Positions 1 through 8,400 of a stretch of DNA of 31,932 nt are shown piece by piece. The DNA comes from RGIG464 sp045643185. GTDB taxonomy: Bacteria; Myxococcota_A; Bradymonadia; UBA4248. Where the stretch lies: NCBI GenBank assembly GCA_045643185.1, contig JAZUKH010000078.1, positions 1-31,932 of the forward strand. Direction: 5' to 3'. Position 1 is the stretch's first letter; every line of letters begins with the position of its first letter. Made by a program: the position numbers and the translations under genes. The notes under the pieces were generated by a model. It was not told the DNA's origin. It did no database searches and saw only the letters and a list, made by a program, of their open reading frames with translations.

Positions 1-1
1 G

Positions 2-1135
2 ATCAACTACAACAACCAGACTGCGTACATTTCGAAGCAGTACACGACGACCCAGGCTTCTTCGTCGTCAAGTTCTTCGTCCGGTTCTGCAGAACTGACG
101 AGTGCCCAGATCACTGCGGCCGTGAACTACAACAAGAAGAACTGCCAGTCGCTCTGCACGCGAATTCAGACGCTCGTCGGCACCACGCCGGACGGTGTGT
201 TTGGCCCCAACACGGTCAAAGCTATCGCCAGATGGCAGGCTGCCAACGGACTGGATCCAGACGGTCAGTTTGGTCCCAAATCCCAGGCGAAAGCAGGCTT
301 CACTTCGGGTGGAAACACCACAACCACCACGCCCACGACGGACACCACGCCGACCACAAACACCACGCCGACCACGAACGACAGCAAGTTGCTGACCGAT
401 AAACAGGTCACCGCGGCGGTCACCTACAACAAAAACAACGCACAGGCCATCTGCACTCAGGTTCAGAAACTCGTCGGCGTCACCGCCGATGGTTCCTACG
501 GCCCCATCACCGTTCAGGCCATTGCCGCATGGCAGAAAGCAAACGGCTTGAGCGTCGACGGTCAGTTCGGTCCGGCTTCCCAGGCAAAATCAGGCATCAA
601 GCCCGTTGTCTCCAGCACGGCTGTCGATCCTTCCGGTCTCAATGCCCACACCCGTAACTACAAACAGTACGACAATCCCTGGGGTCCGAAAATGTATTCG
701 AACCACAACGATGCCACACAGACGTACAAGACCAGCGCCTGCGGCCCGACCGCTTGCGCAAGCGTCATTGCTTCAAAAGTTGATGCTTCCGTCACGCCTT
801 ATACCCTCGGTACGTGGGCTGTCGAAAACGGTTACCGTTCCTACAACGACGGTACCTACCACTCCTTCGTTCCGGCTATCGCAAAGAAATACGGCATGAC
901 GGCCACAAGCTGCTCCGTCGATACGGCTATCTCAAAAATGCAGGCTGGTCACTATTGCGTCGCCTGTATGACGGCCGGTTACTGGACAACAGGTGGTCAC
1001 TACATTACGCCGTACGCCTCCGATGGTTCCACCATCTACGTCGACGATCCGGGTCACAGCTCGCGTCCGAACGGCTTCAAACAGGGTAAGGCTGATTTCA
1101 AACGTGAATGTTCTGAAATCTGGTACTTCTCCTAG
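2..1135 (+). CDS. Secreted SH3/peptidoglycan-binding/C39-like cysteine peptidase, 5'-truncated by window
   Basis: The frame is open to the left edge, so this is the C-terminal 377 residues of a longer protein. The first residues (INYNNQTAYISKQY) look like the end of a bacterial SH3 domain. A Ser-rich linker follows, then two PG_binding_1-type repeats (each with DG-x-[FY]-GP and an AI-x-x-WQ helix) separated by a Thr/Pro linker. The C-terminal 190 residues resemble the Peptidase_C39_2 group: Cys in SACGPTACA (about 247), His in GGHYI (about 333) and Asp in VDDPGHS (about 348) would form the triad. Binding of wall or glycan followed by peptide cleavage is the likely role; whether the target is own peptidoglycan or a foreign protein is not visible. 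The GTG at 122 is internal and not the real start. The gene ends with two TAG codons in a row and a strong terminator. Domain assignment is fairly sure, substrate unknown. Confidence 0.8.
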   Translation: MNYNNQTAYISKQYTTTQASSSSSSSSGSAELTSAQITAAVNYNKKNCQSLCTRIQTLVGTTPDGVFGPNTVKAIARWQAANGLDPDGQFGPKSQAKAGFTSGGNTTTTTPTTDTTPTTNTTPTTNDSKLLTDKQVTAAVTYNKNNAQAICTQVQKLVGVTADGSYGPITVQAIAAWQKANGLSVDGQFGPASQAKSGIKPVVSSTAVDPSGLNAHTRNYKQYDNPWGPKMYSNHNDATQTYKTSACGPTACASVIASKVDASVTPYTLGTWAVENGYRSYNDGTYHSFVPAIAKKYGMTATSCSVDTAISKMQAGHYCVACMTAGYWTTGGHYITPYASDGSTIYVDDPGHSSRPNGFKQGKADFKRECSEIWYFS

Positions 1136-1150
1136 TAGATAGTCTTAACT

Positions 1151-1185
1151 CACAAAAAAGCGCCCTTCGGGGCGCTTTTTTTGTG
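1151..1185 (+). terminator. Intrinsic terminator after the C39-like gene
   Basis: A-rich left arm plus GCGCCC, a TTCG tetraloop, and GGGCGC followed by seven T. It lies 15 nt after the stop codon. The A/T extensions make it nearly symmetric, so it could also act on the other strand. Confidence 0.92.
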
Positions 1186-1720
1186 CCCAAAACGTTACAA
1201 CACCGCAGAGAAAGCATTGTCTGGTCAGAAATTCAAAATCTCAGCGTAGCGAAGCCGAAGGCAAGCAGGCTGAGATCGGCGAGCGGACGCGATTTGTTCG
1301 AAACCGAAGTGTAGCGACGTAACATGGTACGTCGTCGCGTCCGCCGACGCCAAACGAAGTTTGCGTTGATTTATCTTAACTGTTCCTGAAGTTGGTACGG
1401 CTGTGCAGCTTGTTTGAGCGCAGCGAGTTCCACACGGCCGACAATAAAAGCGCCGGGAGATGCAAGGGGGCCGGTAGAGGCGTGCGACCCGCGCCTATCC
1501 CGTCCCCATGCGCGCCTCAGGCTCAGACCTGCACCCAAACAAAATGTTCAAAAAAAAACGAACAAACTAAGACAAATTGTGATCCTCGGCTGAGCCGTAA
1601 CTAAAATCCCTCATCCTGTTATTATCGCTTTATATTTTAACCGTTTTCAGCTAACAATAGATGTCTGCTTGTGCGCCCATGAGCGGACGCCCATAAAAAC
1701 CTTTGGAAGGAGAAATCGCC
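1186..1720. other. Hairpin-rich intergenic region without a recognisable gene
   Basis: About 535 bases with no credible coding region; the short ORF at 1392-1604 has no ribosome binding site and an implausible composition. The left half contains several inverted repeats: a 10-bp pair 1283-1292/1335-1344 enclosing a 7-bp pair 1315-1321/1328-1334, and CAAAC-GAA-GTTTG near 1353. The segment from about 1435 to 1525 is rich in G/C runs. The last 150 bases are AT-rich and should hold the promoter for the lipoprotein gene at 1721, but I could not fix its boxes. Confidence 0.5.
1283..1344. repeat. Nested inverted repeat in intergenic DNA
   Basis: Outer arms GCGGACGCGA (1283-1292) and TCGCGTCCGC (1335-1344) are perfect complements. 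Inner arms CGACGTA (1315-1321) and TACGTCG (1328-1334) flank a 6-nt loop. The inner right arm abuts the outer right arm directly. It lacks a T run, so it is not an obvious terminator. Confidence 0.6.
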
Positions 1721-2956
1721 ATGAAAAAAGGGCTTCTCATTACTGTGATGCTGATGTTCGTCGTCGTTGCCCTTGGCTGCGCGACCGAAGAAGCCGCGAC
1801 AAAGTCCGGAAGCGTCAATTATTGGGATAAAAAGAAAGGGGACTGTGAACAGGTTCTGTCCATGCCACATGCCTACCCACTCTCACAAATTTCCTACTGC
1901 ACAAAAATGTGGGAAATGTACCGCTATGTCGACGACATTCCGTTGAAGGAACGATCGATGTATGCTGTCGCATTTAGCCAAGTGAGCTATGATGCACCGG
2001 ACGCCTATGACCGCGCCGTCGCAGACGCTGCGCTCGCTCGTATCTGCATTCCGCGTCACCCGAGATCAGGCGATGGCTCCGTGCATGAAGAAATCCCCGA
2101 TTCGCTCGAATGCAGCCAGATTTCTCAGATGTCCATTGGGGGAAAATCCTATTCCTCCACTAATCCCTTCGCACAGATCCGTGGCACGGTCGAAGTTGAA
2201 GAACCAAGTGCCGCTGACGCCAAAGCTGCCAACGCCGCTTACAAAAAAGCCACAAAAACGCGCAAGACCAGCCCAAGCAAGTCGATCGCGCAATACAAAG
2301 AGGCGCTTAGCCACGATCCATACAACGTCGCTGCAAAATACGACCTCGCCTGCGCACAGGCCGTCGTAGGAGACGAACGAGAAGCCCTCAAAACGCTCGA
2401 AGAACTCTACACATGGGATGATCCAGAAGTCGATCGAAAACTCGTCAAAGCAAGATCAGATGAGGACTTCGAGTCACTCCGCGCTAATCCTAACTTTAAG
2501 CTGCTAACGGGTTACGTCAGTATTGCCCTCATTAACGGCGCTGGATCCATCGGCGAGCCCACCGTGGCAGCCATGAAAAAGAAACTGGAACAGAAAAACT
2601 TTACGATCGAAACGGTCGGCAAGAGCAATCGACCTGAACTCGTGCCTCAGATCTGGTACCGTGAAGGCTTCGAATCCTACGCCAACAAAATCAAAGAGAT
2701 CATTGGCAACCGCAAAACAAGCGTCAAAGTCATGTCAAAACCCACGTCAGATAACGATATCCTCGTCGTCTGGGGACAACCCGAGGCTGCCACGCTCGGT
2801 GCCGGTCAGAGCGCACCTGTTGTTCAGGGTAAACGTGCTGAAGGCAGCGATAACAAGCTGGATGATCTCTTGAAAGAAGTCGATTCCACGCAGCAGAGCA
2901 TCGATCACGCACAACAAGCGGGTGAAAAGCTCACAAACGTGGGCTCCGGCTGGTAA
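1721..2956 (+). CDS. Lipoprotein with TPR-like region and LytR_C-like C-terminal domain
   Basis: The ATG at 1721 follows GGAAGGAG by 8 nt and begins a lipoprotein signal peptide (MKKGLLITVMLMF, lipobox VALGC), so I prefer it over the in-frame TTG at 1703. The product is 411 aa. Residues about 150-240 contain a TPR-like pair of helices (AQYKEALSHDPYNVAAKYDLACAQ and the following DEREALKTLEEL). Residues about 260-350 fit the LytR_C/VanJ-like C-terminal fold: a V-x-I-x-L-I-N-G-A-G strand, a helix ending in KLEQKNF, then VGKS, WYREGFE, and a final ILVVWG strand. Such domains occur in envelope proteins that interact with cell-wall polymers, but no enzyme active site is visible. Followed by a terminator, so probably monocistronic. 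Likely periplasmic, membrane-anchored envelope assembly factor; function inferred. Confidence 0.75.
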   Translation: MKKGLLITVMLMFVVVALGCATEEAATKSGSVNYWDKKKGDCEQVLSMPHAYPLSQISYCTKMWEMYRYVDDIPLKERSMYAVAFSQVSYDAPDAYDRAVADAALARICIPRHPRSGDGSVHEEIPDSLECSQISQMSIGGKSYSSTNPFAQIRGTVEVEEPSAADAKAANAAYKKATKTRKTSPSKSIAQYKEALSHDPYNVAAKYDLACAQAVVGDEREALKTLEELYTWDDPEVDRKLVKARSDEDFESLRANPNFKLLTGYVSIALINGAGSIGEPTVAAMKKKLEQKNFTIETVGKSNRPELVPQIWYREGFESYANKIKEIIGNRKTSVKVMSKPTSDNDILVVWGQPEAATLGAGQSAPVVQGKRAEGSDNKLDDLLKEVDSTQQSIDHAQQAGEKLTNVGSGW

Positions 2957-2974
2957 TATTCTCACCATTTCGTC

Positions 2975-3005
2975 AAAAAAGGCGCGCTGCGGCGCGCCTT
3001 TTTTT
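2975..3005 (+). terminator. Intrinsic terminator after the TPR/LytR_C lipoprotein
   Basis: GGCGCGC (2981-2987), TGCG loop, GCGCGCC (2992-2998), with A6 before and T7 after. It may work in both directions but both flanking genes run on the plus strand. Confidence 0.92.
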
Positions 3006-3034
3006 GGTTTAACTCAACAAACAAGGATAGAAAA

Positions 3035-3763
3035 ATGAAAAAACTCCTGATCGCAATGGTCGCGATGCTCTCACTCGTCGGTTGCAAGACCGTCGAACCC
3101 CAGGCCAATACCGAAAACACGCCTGCACCCGCCGAAGCCGCCAATGCTGACAAAGCAAAACCGACTGACGAGGCAAAACCCGCTGACAACAATGCCAACG
3201 ACGATGTCACCGCCAAATTGCTCGACCCGTCTGCGCTCAACGAAACGGCTCCCGTTGAATTCATCGTCAAAGTCAAGACCACCAAAGGTGAAATGCGCAT
3301 CAAACTCGATCGAAGCCTTGCACCAAAAGGTGTCGACAGATTCTATAACCTCGTCAAAAATGGTTATTTCACCGACATCGGGCTTTTCCGCATGGTCAAA
3401 GGCTTTGTCATTCAGTTCGGTATTCACGGAAAACCGCTGCTCAACAACGTTTGGCGCGAAGCCAACATTCAAGACGACATCGTGTCGGGCGAAAATACCC
3501 GTGGCACACTGACTTTCGCAACGAGTGGCCCGAATTCGCGCACGACCCAGTTGTTCATCAACCTCGGCGACAATACCAACCTCGACCTCATGGGGTTTGC
3601 CCCCATCGGCAAAGTCATTGACGGCATTGAGTTGCTCGACAAACTCAATTTTGAATACGGCGAGCGTCCCAATCAGATGTTGATACAAACACAGGGTAAT
3701 GCTTACCTGCGCGAAAAATTTCCTAACCTCGACTATATTATTTCTATGGAGATCGAAGGTTAG
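3035..3763 (+). CDS. Cyclophilin-type peptidyl-prolyl cis-trans isomerase lipoprotein
   Basis: A 242-aa protein beginning with a lipoprotein signal (lipobox LVGC) followed by an acidic, Ala/Pro/Asp/Asn-rich linker to about residue 65. The rest is a compact cyclophilin domain: FYNLVKNGYF, FRMVKGFVIQFG (the conserved F-x-R-V-I-x-x-F-x-x-Q-x-G region) and TRGTLTFATSGPNSRTTQLF with the conserved N/S-R-x-x-Q-x-F stretch. It would catalyse proline isomerisation in the periplasm, anchored to a membrane. The AAGGA ribosome site is 8-9 nt upstream of the ATG. No close operon partner: a terminator lies before it and it converges with the AI-2E gene. Family assignment is secure; a specific client is unknown. 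Confidence 0.9.
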   Translation: MKKLLIAMVAMLSLVGCKTVEPQANTENTPAPAEAANADKAKPTDEAKPADNNANDDVTAKLLDPSALNETAPVEFIVKVKTTKGEMRIKLDRSLAPKGVDRFYNLVKNGYFTDIGLFRMVKGFVIQFGIHGKPLLNNVWREANIQDDIVSGENTRGTLTFATSGPNSRTTQLFINLGDNTNLDLMGFAPIGKVIDGIELLDKLNFEYGERPNQMLIQTQGNAYLREKFPNLDYIISMEIEG

Positions 3764-3796
3764 ATTCGGTTAAGCAGGCCGCAGGCAGAAGGGGTA

Positions 3797-3844
3797 GCGG
3801 CGTATTGGCAAAGCCAATAGCCGCGTAGGGGAAGGCCTTCCCCT
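3797..3844. repeat. Palindromic hairpin element (copy 1 of a dispersed family)
   Basis: GCGGC, a bulged G, TATTGGC, AAA loop, GCCAATA, GCCGC (3797-3824), followed immediately by an 18-bp perfect palindrome AGGGGAAGG/CCTTCCCCT (3827-3844). It sits between convergent genes. The bulged G before TAT and the 3-nt loop match elements near 10.7 kb and 17.7 kb. Confidence 0.7.
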
Positions 3845-3864
3845 CCCCTATTCCAAACGAACGG

Positions 3865-5448
3865 TTACGCCGTTGGTAAGTTTTCGTCCACAGACGCCGA
3901 AGCGACCACGGTGTCAGCAGGCGCGACCACGGTGTCAGTAGCGACCACGGTGTCAGCAGGCGCAGTCACGGCAGCGGCAACGACAGTTTCGGAAGCCTCG
4001 TCGGACGCTTTGCGCTTCTTTGACTGCTCAATAGCAAAGATAAACAGCGTCTGGCAGATCGACGCGATCGGCACCGCAAAGATGAGCCCAACAGCGCCGG
4101 CGGCATTCTGACCAGCCAATAGCGCAAAAATGATCACGACGGGATGGATCGAAGCCGACGACCCAACGATCTTGGGCGTAAAGAAGTTCGTATCGCAAAA
4201 ATGGACGATCAGAATCCACCCCAACACGAGAACTGCCGTCGAAAAGCCCTGAACCAGCCCCAAAAGCACGCACGGAATCGTACTGATGATCGTACCAAAG
4301 ATCGGAATGATGCTCATGATGCCGGCGACAATGCCGAGCAACAACGCAAAGTCGACACCGAAAAACCAAAGCCCTAAACCGGTCAGCGTACCGTTGATGC
4401 AACAAATCAGCAACTGACCACGAATGACGCCGCCAAGCCCTTTTGAAAGTCGCCCGATCAGCTCGTCAAACGTTTTGGTATCCCCCGATGGCGATTCAAA
4501 CAAATGGCGAAGATGCCCCATCCACTTGGGCTGGTCGATCGACATGAACGCCGCCAACATGAATACCAGAATGAACTGCACGAACGTGTTGACGATGAAC
4601 TCGATCATGTATTGCAGGAACGAGAGTGCGCTGCCGGCGTATTGTGTGCTTGACTCCACAACGCTCATCGCGACACGGCTCAGCTCGCGCTCAAGATCGA
4701 ATTGGGACGCTTTTACCTGCGTATCATCCTCTGACTTGAGCTTCAGCGTGTAGGCACCTTTCGAATCAGGTTCAAGAATGACACTCGATTCGCCGGGCAT
4801 GACATAAAACTCGTCCGAAGACTTGGACTTAACGAACTTGAAAAGGTAGCGCTCGTTGGCTGCCTCATCCACCGAGTTGAATTCCGGACGATCAGGATTG
4901 TTCTCACGCTCGACACCAATGCGAAGCAGAGACTGGGCGCCACTTTTGTCGACCGTTGGCAATGTGTTCATGTCGTTTTCGGCCACAGCCACGTCGAACG
5001 CCTGACGCACGAGCTCGGAGGATGCATTCACGGCTTCCGAAACGTCGCTCGTGCTGCGCAACGACAAGCGAAACATGAGCGCATCCAACTTGGAGCTCCA
5101 ACGCGGAATGTCCTCGTTTTTTACGCGCGTCAGGTAGTTTGGAACCGCCTCGGTCGCCTGCGAAATTTCGTGCGTCAACGACGGAATGAACGCGAAACCA
5201 ATGCCGACGATCGCAGCAAAGAAGACCAGATAGGCCAAAATAACCGCAAACCAGCGCGGAAACTTGCGTTTGCCAATACCACGCTTATTCATGCGGCCAA
5301 CGAGCGGTTCCATCAAATACACGACGACCAACGCGATCAGGAAGGGCATCATCACTTCATGGAACAGCGTGATCAACACGATGGCAATGATGAGTACGAT
5401 CAAAAGCAGGGCATGATCTTTGATGAACGTCAAAAGTTTTTCAAACAT
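3865..5448 (-). CDS. AI-2E family transporter (UPF0118), with enlarged periplasmic loop and C-terminal tail
   Basis: The 527-aa product has the AI-2E/PerM membrane pattern: two hydrophobic segments at residues about 12-55, one at about 65-90, a long hydrophilic segment about 92-265, then four to five further membrane spans. The family signature is visible in the C-terminal half (GQLLICCINGTLTGLGL, IIPIFGTIISTIPC, PKIVGSSASIHPV). Usual members are about 350 aa; the excess is in the hydrophilic loop and a Val/Ala/Asp/Thr-rich tail with ADTVVA repeats. The ATG lies only 2 nt after the tamB stop and has a weak ribosome site, so translational coupling is likely. Family members export varied small molecules or ions; the AI-2 role is not general. 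No Cys or enzymatic motifs suggest more. Substrate unknown. Confidence 0.85.
   Translation of the reverse strand: MFEKLLTFIKDHALLLIVLIIAIVLITLFHEVMMPFLIALVVVYLMEPLVGRMNKRGIGKRKFPRWFAVILAYLVFFAAIVGIGFAFIPSLTHEISQATEAVPNYLTRVKNEDIPRWSSKLDALMFRLSLRSTSDVSEAVNASSELVRQAFDVAVAENDMNTLPTVDKSGAQSLLRIGVERENNPDRPEFNSVDEAANERYLFKFVKSKSSDEFYVMPGESSVILEPDSKGAYTLKLKSEDDTQVKASQFDLERELSRVAMSVVESSTQYAGSALSFLQYMIEFIVNTFVQFILVFMLAAFMSIDQPKWMGHLRHLFESPSGDTKTFDELIGRLSKGLGGVIRGQLLICCINGTLTGLGLWFFGVDFALLLGIVAGIMSIIPIFGTIISTIPCVLLGLVQGFSTAVLVLGWILIVHFCDTNFFTPKIVGSSASIHPVVIIFALLAGQNAAGAVGLIFAVPIASICQTLFIFAIEQSKKRKASDEASETVVAAAVTAPADTVVATDTVVAPADTVVASASVDENLPTA
3902..3956 (-). repeat. Three short tandem repeats in the 3' end of the AI-2E gene
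   Basis: Three exact copies of GCGACCACGGTGTCAG at 3902-3917, 3923-3938 and 3941-3956 encode the (A/T)DTVVA tail repeats. A likely slippage hotspot that changes only tail length when units are lost in frame. Confidence 0.85.
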
Positions 5449-5450
5449 AG

Positions 5451-8400
5451 CTAATCGTCCAAAGGCAAATGCCAGTGCAGACGGGCGCCCAATTTGAAGG
5501 TCGGCGCACGACCAACTTCATCCGCCGTATTTTGCCCCGTCAAATCGATGAACCAACTGTCGTTAAAGTAGTATTCCGCAGACAATGCCTGTTCGTTGCC
5601 TTCCACGCCCTTGATCGACACGCCAGCCGCGACACGCAGGCCTTTCGTGATCTGTTTGGCATAGACGAACTGCGCCGCGCCGTCCGAAAACAGAAATTTG
5701 AACTGATCCGCGTTGACGAACGTATCCAACTGCGACGAGAAGAGCGGCGAAAGAAGCGATTCCATCGCCATGTCGTTGCCTGAAAAGTCTTCGATCGAAC
5801 GCCCCGTCAAGATCAACGCGTAAATATTCGTGTCCGTGAGATACGGGCTGGAATCGAAACTCCACTGCGGGCTAAAGACCGAGCCGCCCACGTTGAGCGT
5901 GATCGAGTAAAGCGTCGAATTGCTATTCGCATCACTCGTCGAAATGCGCTTACGACGATCGAGGTCGGTCGACGAACCCAAAACGCTGCTGAATGCCGTC
6001 GATTCGGTGTTGATCTCAGCCGTCGCCACAATATCGATCTTACCATCCAACGAGTTATTGAACGCCACCTGCGAACCGGACTGGAACTCAAATGCGTTGT
6101 CGTTAAAGCCGATCGCACCTTCGGAGATCGACAGAATGCCCGTCGGCAAGAAGTCCTTGATCGTGCCGCCGATCTTAAGCTGCGTACCAAGTTCGAGATC
6201 GACGCTCGCGTTGGCGATCTTGACATCAACGTTGATCGAGTTCTCAGCCGCCACGCTCACGTCGAGCGCCACTTTGCCAAGCTGGGGGTTCTTACGCAAA
6301 AACGACGGCGAATACGTCGAAACACGCTTTTTCGAGTCGACGAAGTAAGACAAGATCATGTCTTTAATCAAGTTGGAGTTGCCATCATCAAAATTGCGGC
6401 GATAACGCGCTTCAGCGACGTCAACATTACCGGCAATGACGACATTTTCGAGCCCCAACACGTCGTCGGCCGTCACCTGAATATCGGGCGAAAGCGTCAA
6501 AGAAAGCTCGTCCTTCATGCGGAAGTTCACGTTATTGGCCGTAAGACTGACCGCACCGCCCTTGAGCATCAACGCCTCGCGAGCAACTTCACCAAAGATG
6601 ATGAACGAGCCACCCATCAGGTTGCCGCTAAAAGCCTGCGCTTTGGGGATGGACAAACACTCCGTGCCCAAACTGCATTCGCTCCCTTTAGCGATCACGA
6701 TCTCGCCCTGTTTGACCTCAATGGGCTCACTCAGGCTGTTCATCTCGATGATGATGGGGGCTTTCACACCAACGCCGCCAACAACTTCGTAGGTTGACAG
6801 ATCGGTGTTGACCTGTCCGTGATCCAACACGTTACCACTAACGCCAAGATCAACATGGACCTGCCCCGTCGCTGACGAAATGTCTTTCACAAAGATCTTG
6901 GCTATGCCGGCGCCCAATATACCGTGCAGACCGACTTCGGCACGACCGCCTGACGAGGCAAACAGGTTCAGTTTCACCGTCTCGTCGTGCATACGCAGCG
7001 TGAATGGCAGATCATCAGGCGTATAAAGACAGACCTCTTTTTTGGCACGATTGCAGCGCGGCGATTTATCGTCGATCACAAAGAAACCACGTTCCAAATA
7101 GATCGGTTCATTCGCGACCGAGGTCTGCACCTGAATCATGTCACGCACACCCAAATAGCCGCTCATCACGAGGTCTGACAACGAGATATCTTTATTTTTA
7201 TCATAATAGTTGCCGCTCACGGACAGACTGACGCCGAGCAGACCAGAGGCTTTGCTCACTGTTTCAGGCGATAAAGAACGCGCCAGAGCTGCATCGATCT
7301 CGCCGTTCATGTCCAAAGCCACATTGCCATTCAAATCCCCTGTTCCACTCAGTTTGAGCGTCGAATCACGGAATTTCATCTCAAGCTGAACCAGCTTAGC
7401 TGCCATCTGATCGAGGTCAAACTGAGCGATCAGCGGCTGCGCCAACGACAGCTTGTCGTGCAAGACCTCCGCGTCAAAGCGGTCCAAAATGAGCGACAAC
7501 GACATTTTGTCGAGCGTCGTCATACAAAAACCGATGGAACCGGCCATCATGGCGCTTTTGGTCTCAAACTTCGTTTTGATCGTATCGCCAAGGTCGATGC
7601 CAATGCGGTCTAACAACGCCAACACGTCGAGATTTGGGAAGTTGATGGAGAGGGACGCACCGAGATCGCGTGCCGTTCGAACGTACCCGCTCAAACCGAG
7701 TGGACTCGTCACGACGCCGTTTTCGTCCTCCGTACCAAACAAAGCCCCCTTAACGAGCACAAACTGGTTTGCGCGCGACATCTGAAGCTCCGTCGTGCCA
7801 AGATTCATCGTCTCGTATTTGAGATCAGCCAAACGGATCGTGCCTTCGACCCAGGTCGAATCCATGTTTGTTCTGCTCACCCCGTCTTTCAGGTAATCGA
7901 TGTCCATCTTAAAGACATCGTTGAGAACATGCAGATCGGCCTGAGCCGTCAGGTCAAAGCCAGCCTCGACTTCGATGGGCAGTTCCATGTCACGGATAAA
8001 GCCAAATCGATTGGGCGAGACAGGTTGAAGCGCCGTGTTAAACGCCACGACCTTCTCGTTGAGCTTGTAGGTCAAAGCATTGATGGTGAAATCTGGTCGT
8101 CGACGCTCATCCTCCTTGAGCGGATCGAACCAAATGTTCAGCGACGGAATGCTTGCCACATTGTCGTCATAGCCGGCGCGCAGGCGAAGGCGCCCAAACG
8201 TTTCGTCCAAAACTTCAAAGTTGTCCATCTGATAAACGAGTTCGCCCTTGAGCTTGTCGATCGGTCCTGTCGCCGTGATCTCAGCCGTCGCCACACCGTG
8301 CAGGCCAAACTCGTCGAGCGCCTCAATGGGCAGCTCATCAAAATCAATGTCAGTGACATTCAACTTGGCATTGAACGGAATCGTTTTGGGATGATTGAGC

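Noticed and set aside
3071..3688. A 205-codon minus-strand frame opposite the cyclophilin gene
   Set aside because: The plus strand encodes a clear cyclophilin with lipobox and ribosome site.
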